A DNA stretch of 17,403 nt. Source: Candidatus Helarchaeota archaeon (GTDB taxonomy: Archaea; Asgardarchaeota; Lokiarchaeia; Helarchaeales; JABXJV01). Numbering within the stretch: position 1 is the stretch's first letter; every line of letters begins with the position of its first letter. Below, piece after piece: positions 15,310 to 17,403 of this stretch. The translations under genes and the position numbers were made by a program. The DNA lies in the NCBI GenBank assembly GCA_013375355.1, contig JABXJV010000026.1, positions 1 to 17,403 of the forward strand. The letters are read 5' to 3'. The notes beneath the pieces are model-generated. The model had not been told where the DNA came from. It worked only from the letters and a program-made list of their open reading frames with translations, and made no database searches.

Positions 15310-16257
15310 CTAATTTGAATATTCAATAGTTACATCACAACTTCTATCTCCAGCTGCTAACCTCTGTGATACATATGATTTCAAATTCTTATTTATAGCA
15401 TGAACTAAACCATCTTCCCAACTTACAAATGCCTGACATATTTTTGGATCTCTCATTCCCCGATGGGGACATCTATATGGATTACCACAAAAGCTTATAA
15501 CAGATTCTTTTGGGTTTATAATAACCTCTGGTTCATTAAAGGGATAGATAATACGTTCCCATCCCGCTAATCCATATAAAACATAAATATACATTATCAT
15601 CTGAGTTGCCTTTGTAATATCATCTAATTTACTTTCTTTAAAGAATTTGATTTGTCCAAATTTCTTCCCGTAATAATAACCTATTGGAAAACCGGCTTCT
15701 TTAGTCACCTTAATAAACTGATTTCGATATTTTGAACGGCTAATCCAATTTATAACATATCCCGATATACTGCCAGCCCAAAGTAAATAAGCCCGTATCG
15801 GATTGTTACGAAATGTTTTTAGGAATAAGGAGCGCTGCTTAATGAATCTTTTAAACATGTGCAATACTGCTTTAAACCCATAAGCAATTAGTCTTGGAAT
15901 AAATGTCCTCCCTATCTTTTTAGTTGTATAATAAGTTCCAGACCTTAATAATAAAAACCAAAATTTTGCCCTATCCACCCAAGTTACTTTATTTTTTAAC
16001 TCTAGAACTTCGTTTGTTAACCATTCCGGTGGATTTTTCTCAATTTCCCATTGGCGAAATGAGTTAGGAGAAGTTATACGCTTAAAGAGCCTTACAGGTA
16101 ATCTTAAAATTTTAGCAAGTGCAATAATAAAACCTTGACTTGATATAAATCTCAAATATGTATATCCGGTAGATAATGCATAGAATAACATTACCAAAAA
16201 CATTAAAATTAAGAACATAGCTCCAGCAATATGGATAATACTCGCCATACTTGCCAT
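15310..16257 (-). CDS. Membrane-anchored protein with C-terminal four-cysteine domain
   Basis: The 315-residue protein begins with one strong transmembrane helix (residues 7-28). A long basic, aromatic-rich middle follows (about 50-180) with possible amphipathic or membrane-associated stretches. The C-terminal domain (about 215-315) contains Cys257, Cys263-Pro, Cys274 and Cys307 in the order FCGNPYRCPHRG, DPKICQAF and AAGDRSCDVTIEY. The pattern of a CP motif, a second Cys and a late GD-x2-C recalls the ends of ATC-hydrolase-like and V4R-like domains. The match is too weak to name, and a metal or redox site is only inferred. ATG 16257 is used, with another in-frame ATG at 16248. It is divergent from the rubrerythrin gene across 138 bases. 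Confidence 0.65.
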   Translation of the reverse strand: MASMASIIHIAGAMFLILMFLVMLFYALSTGYTYLRFISSQGFIIALAKILRLPVRLFKRITSPNSFRQWEIEKNPPEWLTNEVLELKNKVTWVDRAKFWFLLLRSGTYYTTKKIGRTFIPRLIAYGFKAVLHMFKRFIKQRSLFLKTFRNNPIRAYLLWAGSISGYVINWISRSKYRNQFIKVTKEAGFPIGYYYGKKFGQIKFFKESKLDDITKATQMIMYIYVLYGLAGWERIIYPFNEPEVIINPKESVISFCGNPYRCPHRGMRDPKICQAFVSWEDGLVHAINKNLKSYVSQRLAAGDRSCDVTIEYSN

Positions 16258-16331
16258 CTTTTAACTTTTCTTTGATTAAAATAGTCCACTTTTATATATC
16301 ACTTAGATTAAATCAAAATAACAAAGTAAGG

Positions 16332-16339
16332 TATAAAAA
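16332..16339 (+). promoter_or_regulatory. Probable TATA box of the first rubrerythrin gene
   Basis: TATAAAAA follows a purine-rich GTAAGG, which could act as the TFB recognition element. It would start transcription near 16360, leaving a leader of about 36 bases that keeps the ribosome binding site. A second TATA-like stretch at 16367-16374 is too close to the ATG to allow that. Confidence 0.4.
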
Positions 16340-16383
16340 CATAATTTCTTTTATTTTTTAAAATTGTATATAATAATTACGAA

Positions 16384-16390
16384 GAGGATG
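16384..16390 (+). promoter_or_regulatory. Ribosome binding site of rubrerythrin 1
   Basis: GAGGATG, with GAGG eight bases before the ATG at 16396, is a good SD match. Together with the one before 17044 it contrasts with the many SD-less genes in the window and suggests efficient translation of the rubrerythrins. Confidence 0.55.
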
Positions 16391-16395
16391 AGTCT

Positions 16396-16899
16396 ATGCC
16401 AAATACTCTTGAGAATTTAAAAACTGCTTTTGCTGGTGAGAGCCAAGCGAATAGAAAGTATCTTGCATTTTCAAAGAAGGCAGAAAAAGATGGATTTCCA
16501 AATCTTGCAAAAATGTTCAAAGTTATTGCAGAAGCTGAGACTGTTCATGCCCATAATCATTTAAGAACGATGGGAGGAGTTAAATCTACTTTAGAGAACT
16601 TGGAAGAAGCTAAAGGTGGGGAATTCTACGAAATAACTAAAATGTATCCAGATATGGTGGAGACAGCGAAAAAAGAAGACAATAAACAGGCTGAACGAAC
16701 TATGAACTTCGCTTTACAGACTGAAAAAATTCATGAAAAAATGTATGAAAAAGCGATTAATAAGATCAAAGATGGAAAAGATATTGACGAAAAAGTGTTC
16801 CATTTTTGTCCTGTTTGTGGTTGTACTTTTGAAGGAGAAGATCTGCCTGACAAATGCCCAATTTGCAGTGCAAAAAAAGAATTATTCATAAAAATTTAA
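16396..16899 (+). CDS. rbr: Rubrerythrin (copy 1), complete
   Basis: The 167-residue cytosolic non-heme iron protein reduces hydrogen peroxide in anaerobes. The N-terminal four-helix ferritin-like domain supplies diiron ligands: Glu15 in AGESQAN, Glu48-x2-His51, acidic residues in the EFYEITKMYP stretch, and Glu110-x2-His113. The C-terminal rubredoxin-like domain binds one iron through Cys138/Cys141 (CPVC) and Cys154/Cys157 (CPIC); an extra Cys143 follows the first pair. Both modules are complete and of usual length. A TATA box (16332) and a good SD precede ATG 16396, and a T-rich terminator follows. A second rubrerythrin begins 144 bases downstream, so the pair arose by tandem duplication. 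Electron donors are not encoded nearby. Confidence 0.96.
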   Translation: MPNTLENLKTAFAGESQANRKYLAFSKKAEKDGFPNLAKMFKVIAEAETVHAHNHLRTMGGVKSTLENLEEAKGGEFYEITKMYPDMVETAKKEDNKQAERTMNFALQTEKIHEKMYEKAINKIKDGKDIDEKVFHFCPVCGCTFEGEDLPDKCPICSAKKELFIKI

Positions 16900-16909
16900 C
16901 ATTTCAACC

Positions 16910-16934
16910 TTTTTTTTCCAAATTTTACTTTTTT
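16910..16934 (+). terminator. Oligo-T terminator after rubrerythrin 1
   Basis: Runs of eight T (16910-16917), four T (16923-16926) and six T (16929-16934) begin eleven bases after the stop codon. Archaeal RNA polymerase stops at such T-rich tracts without needing a hairpin. It suggests that the two rubrerythrin genes are at least partly separate transcripts. Confidence 0.45.
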
Positions 16935-16984
16935 AAATTCTTAGCATGAATTTGATTTAATTTATTTTTTATAGTTTTTTCGCA

Positions 16985-17007
16985 TTATATAATATTATTT
17001 ATAAAAT
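16985..17007 (+). promoter_or_regulatory. TATA-like stretch upstream of rubrerythrin 2
   Basis: TTATATAA (16985-16992) and TTTATAAAAT (16998-17007) precede the second rubrerythrin gene. The first would give a start near 17015 and a leader of about 29 bases that includes the SD at 17031-17038. The assignment rests on AT composition and spacing only. Confidence 0.3.
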
Positions 17008-17030
17008 CGATTATTTACAAATGCTAAATT

Positions 17031-17038
17031 AAAGGTGA
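17031..17038 (+). promoter_or_regulatory. Ribosome binding site of rubrerythrin 2
   Basis: AAAGGTGA lies five bases before the ATG at 17044 and fits the archaeal anti-SD well. It supports this ATG as the start of the truncated gene. Confidence 0.5.
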
Positions 17039-17043
17039 AATTA

Positions 17044-17403
17044 ATGCCGAGCACTGAAGAGAATTTGAAAACTGCATTTGCAGGTGAAAGCCAGGCAAAT
17101 AGAAAATATACTGTATTTTCGAGGAAATCAGAAAAAGATGGGTTTCCTAATGTTGCAAGAATGTTTAAAGCAATTGCGGAAGCCGAAACCATTCATGCTA
17201 TAAATCATTATAAAGCATTAGGAATGGTAAGATCCACAGCTGAAAACCTTCAAGTGGCAATTGATGGTGAACATTATGAAGTCACCGAAATGTATCCTCC
17301 AATGATCGAAACTGCAAAAAAAGAGGGTCATAAACAGGGTGAACGATCAACTCATTATGCACTAGAAACTGAAAAAGTTCATGAAAAAATGTATAATGCA
17401 GCA
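17044..17403 (+). CDS. rbr: Rubrerythrin (copy 2), truncated by the window edge
   Basis: An open frame of 120 codons runs from ATG 17044 to the last base with no stop. It begins MPSTEENLKTAFAGESQANR and aligns without gaps to copy 1 through the four-helix domain. The diiron ligands are kept: Glu15, Glu48-x2-His51, the EHYEVTEMYP stretch and Glu110-x2-His113. The rubredoxin-like domain would lie beyond the edge, so its presence cannot be checked; the gene is cut by the window, not broken. The role would be peroxide reduction, as for copy 1. The differences from copy 1 are scattered and conservative, so the duplication is not recent. It has its own SD and TATA-like stretch. Confidence 0.93.
   Translation, partial: MPSTEENLKTAFAGESQANRKYTVFSRKSEKDGFPNVARMFKAIAEAETIHAINHYKALGMVRSTAENLQVAIDGEHYEVTEMYPPMIETAKKEGHKQGERSTHYALETEKVHEKMYNAA

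Noticed and set aside
1..17403. Looked for CRISPR arrays, tRNAs, transposases, prophage genes and Asgard eukaryotic-signature proteins
   Set aside because: No spaced repeat array, cloverleaf, transposase motif, phage gene, small GTPase, actin or ESCRT gene was found by reading both strands.

Overview
The window (17.4 kb) is a very AT-rich, gene-dense stretch with 17 protein genes, the last cut by the right edge. It carries no RNA gene, CRISPR array or insertion sequence that I can recognise. It reads as archaeal and most probably from an Asgard (Lokiarchaeota/Promethearchaeota-like) genome. The reasons are low GC, TATA-like boxes about 25-30 bases before starts that lack a Shine-Dalgarno (SD) sequence, many TTG starts, stand-alone Lrp/AsnC effector (RAM) domains, small zinc-ribbon proteins, HEAT-repeat proteins and rubrerythrins. 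The archaeal call is fairly firm. The Asgard call is an inference, and no eukaryotic-signature gene is present to prove it.

Layout. 98-796 (+): five-helix membrane protein ending in a zinc ribbon. 851-1786 (-): soluble iron-sulfur protein of the QueG/reductive-dehalogenase superfamily. 1875-5051 (+): a polytopic membrane protein followed by two tandem paralogous MFS transporters. 5075-8438 (-): a HEAT-repeat protein, a stand-alone RAM domain and a DMT/EamA-like transporter whose C-terminus is itself a RAM-like domain. 8567-10271 (+): two unrelated alpha/beta hydrolases. 10288-10800 (-): CDP-alcohol phosphatidyltransferase. 10940-11575 (+): membrane-anchored HEAT protein. 11597-14779 (-): lipid kinase, short-chain dehydrogenase and alpha-methylacyl-CoA racemase. 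14942-15220 (+): small metal-binding-type protein. 15310-16257 (-): membrane protein with a C-terminal four-cysteine domain. 16396-17403 (+): two tandem rubrerythrins, the second truncated by the window edge.

How the genes fit together. Three themes stand out. The first is lipid and acyl metabolism: phosphatidyltransferase, lipid kinase, racemase, dehydrogenase and esterases. The second is anaerobic redox and oxygen defence: the QueG/Rdh-like protein and the rubrerythrins. The third is transport: two MFS proteins and one DMT protein. The most unusual item is the DMT-RAM fusion lying 2-5 bases from a free RAM-domain gene, which suggests a transporter sensed or gated by an amino-acid-type effector domain. 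All gaps between genes are under 300 bases. Several convergent pairs are separated by only 16-24 bases.
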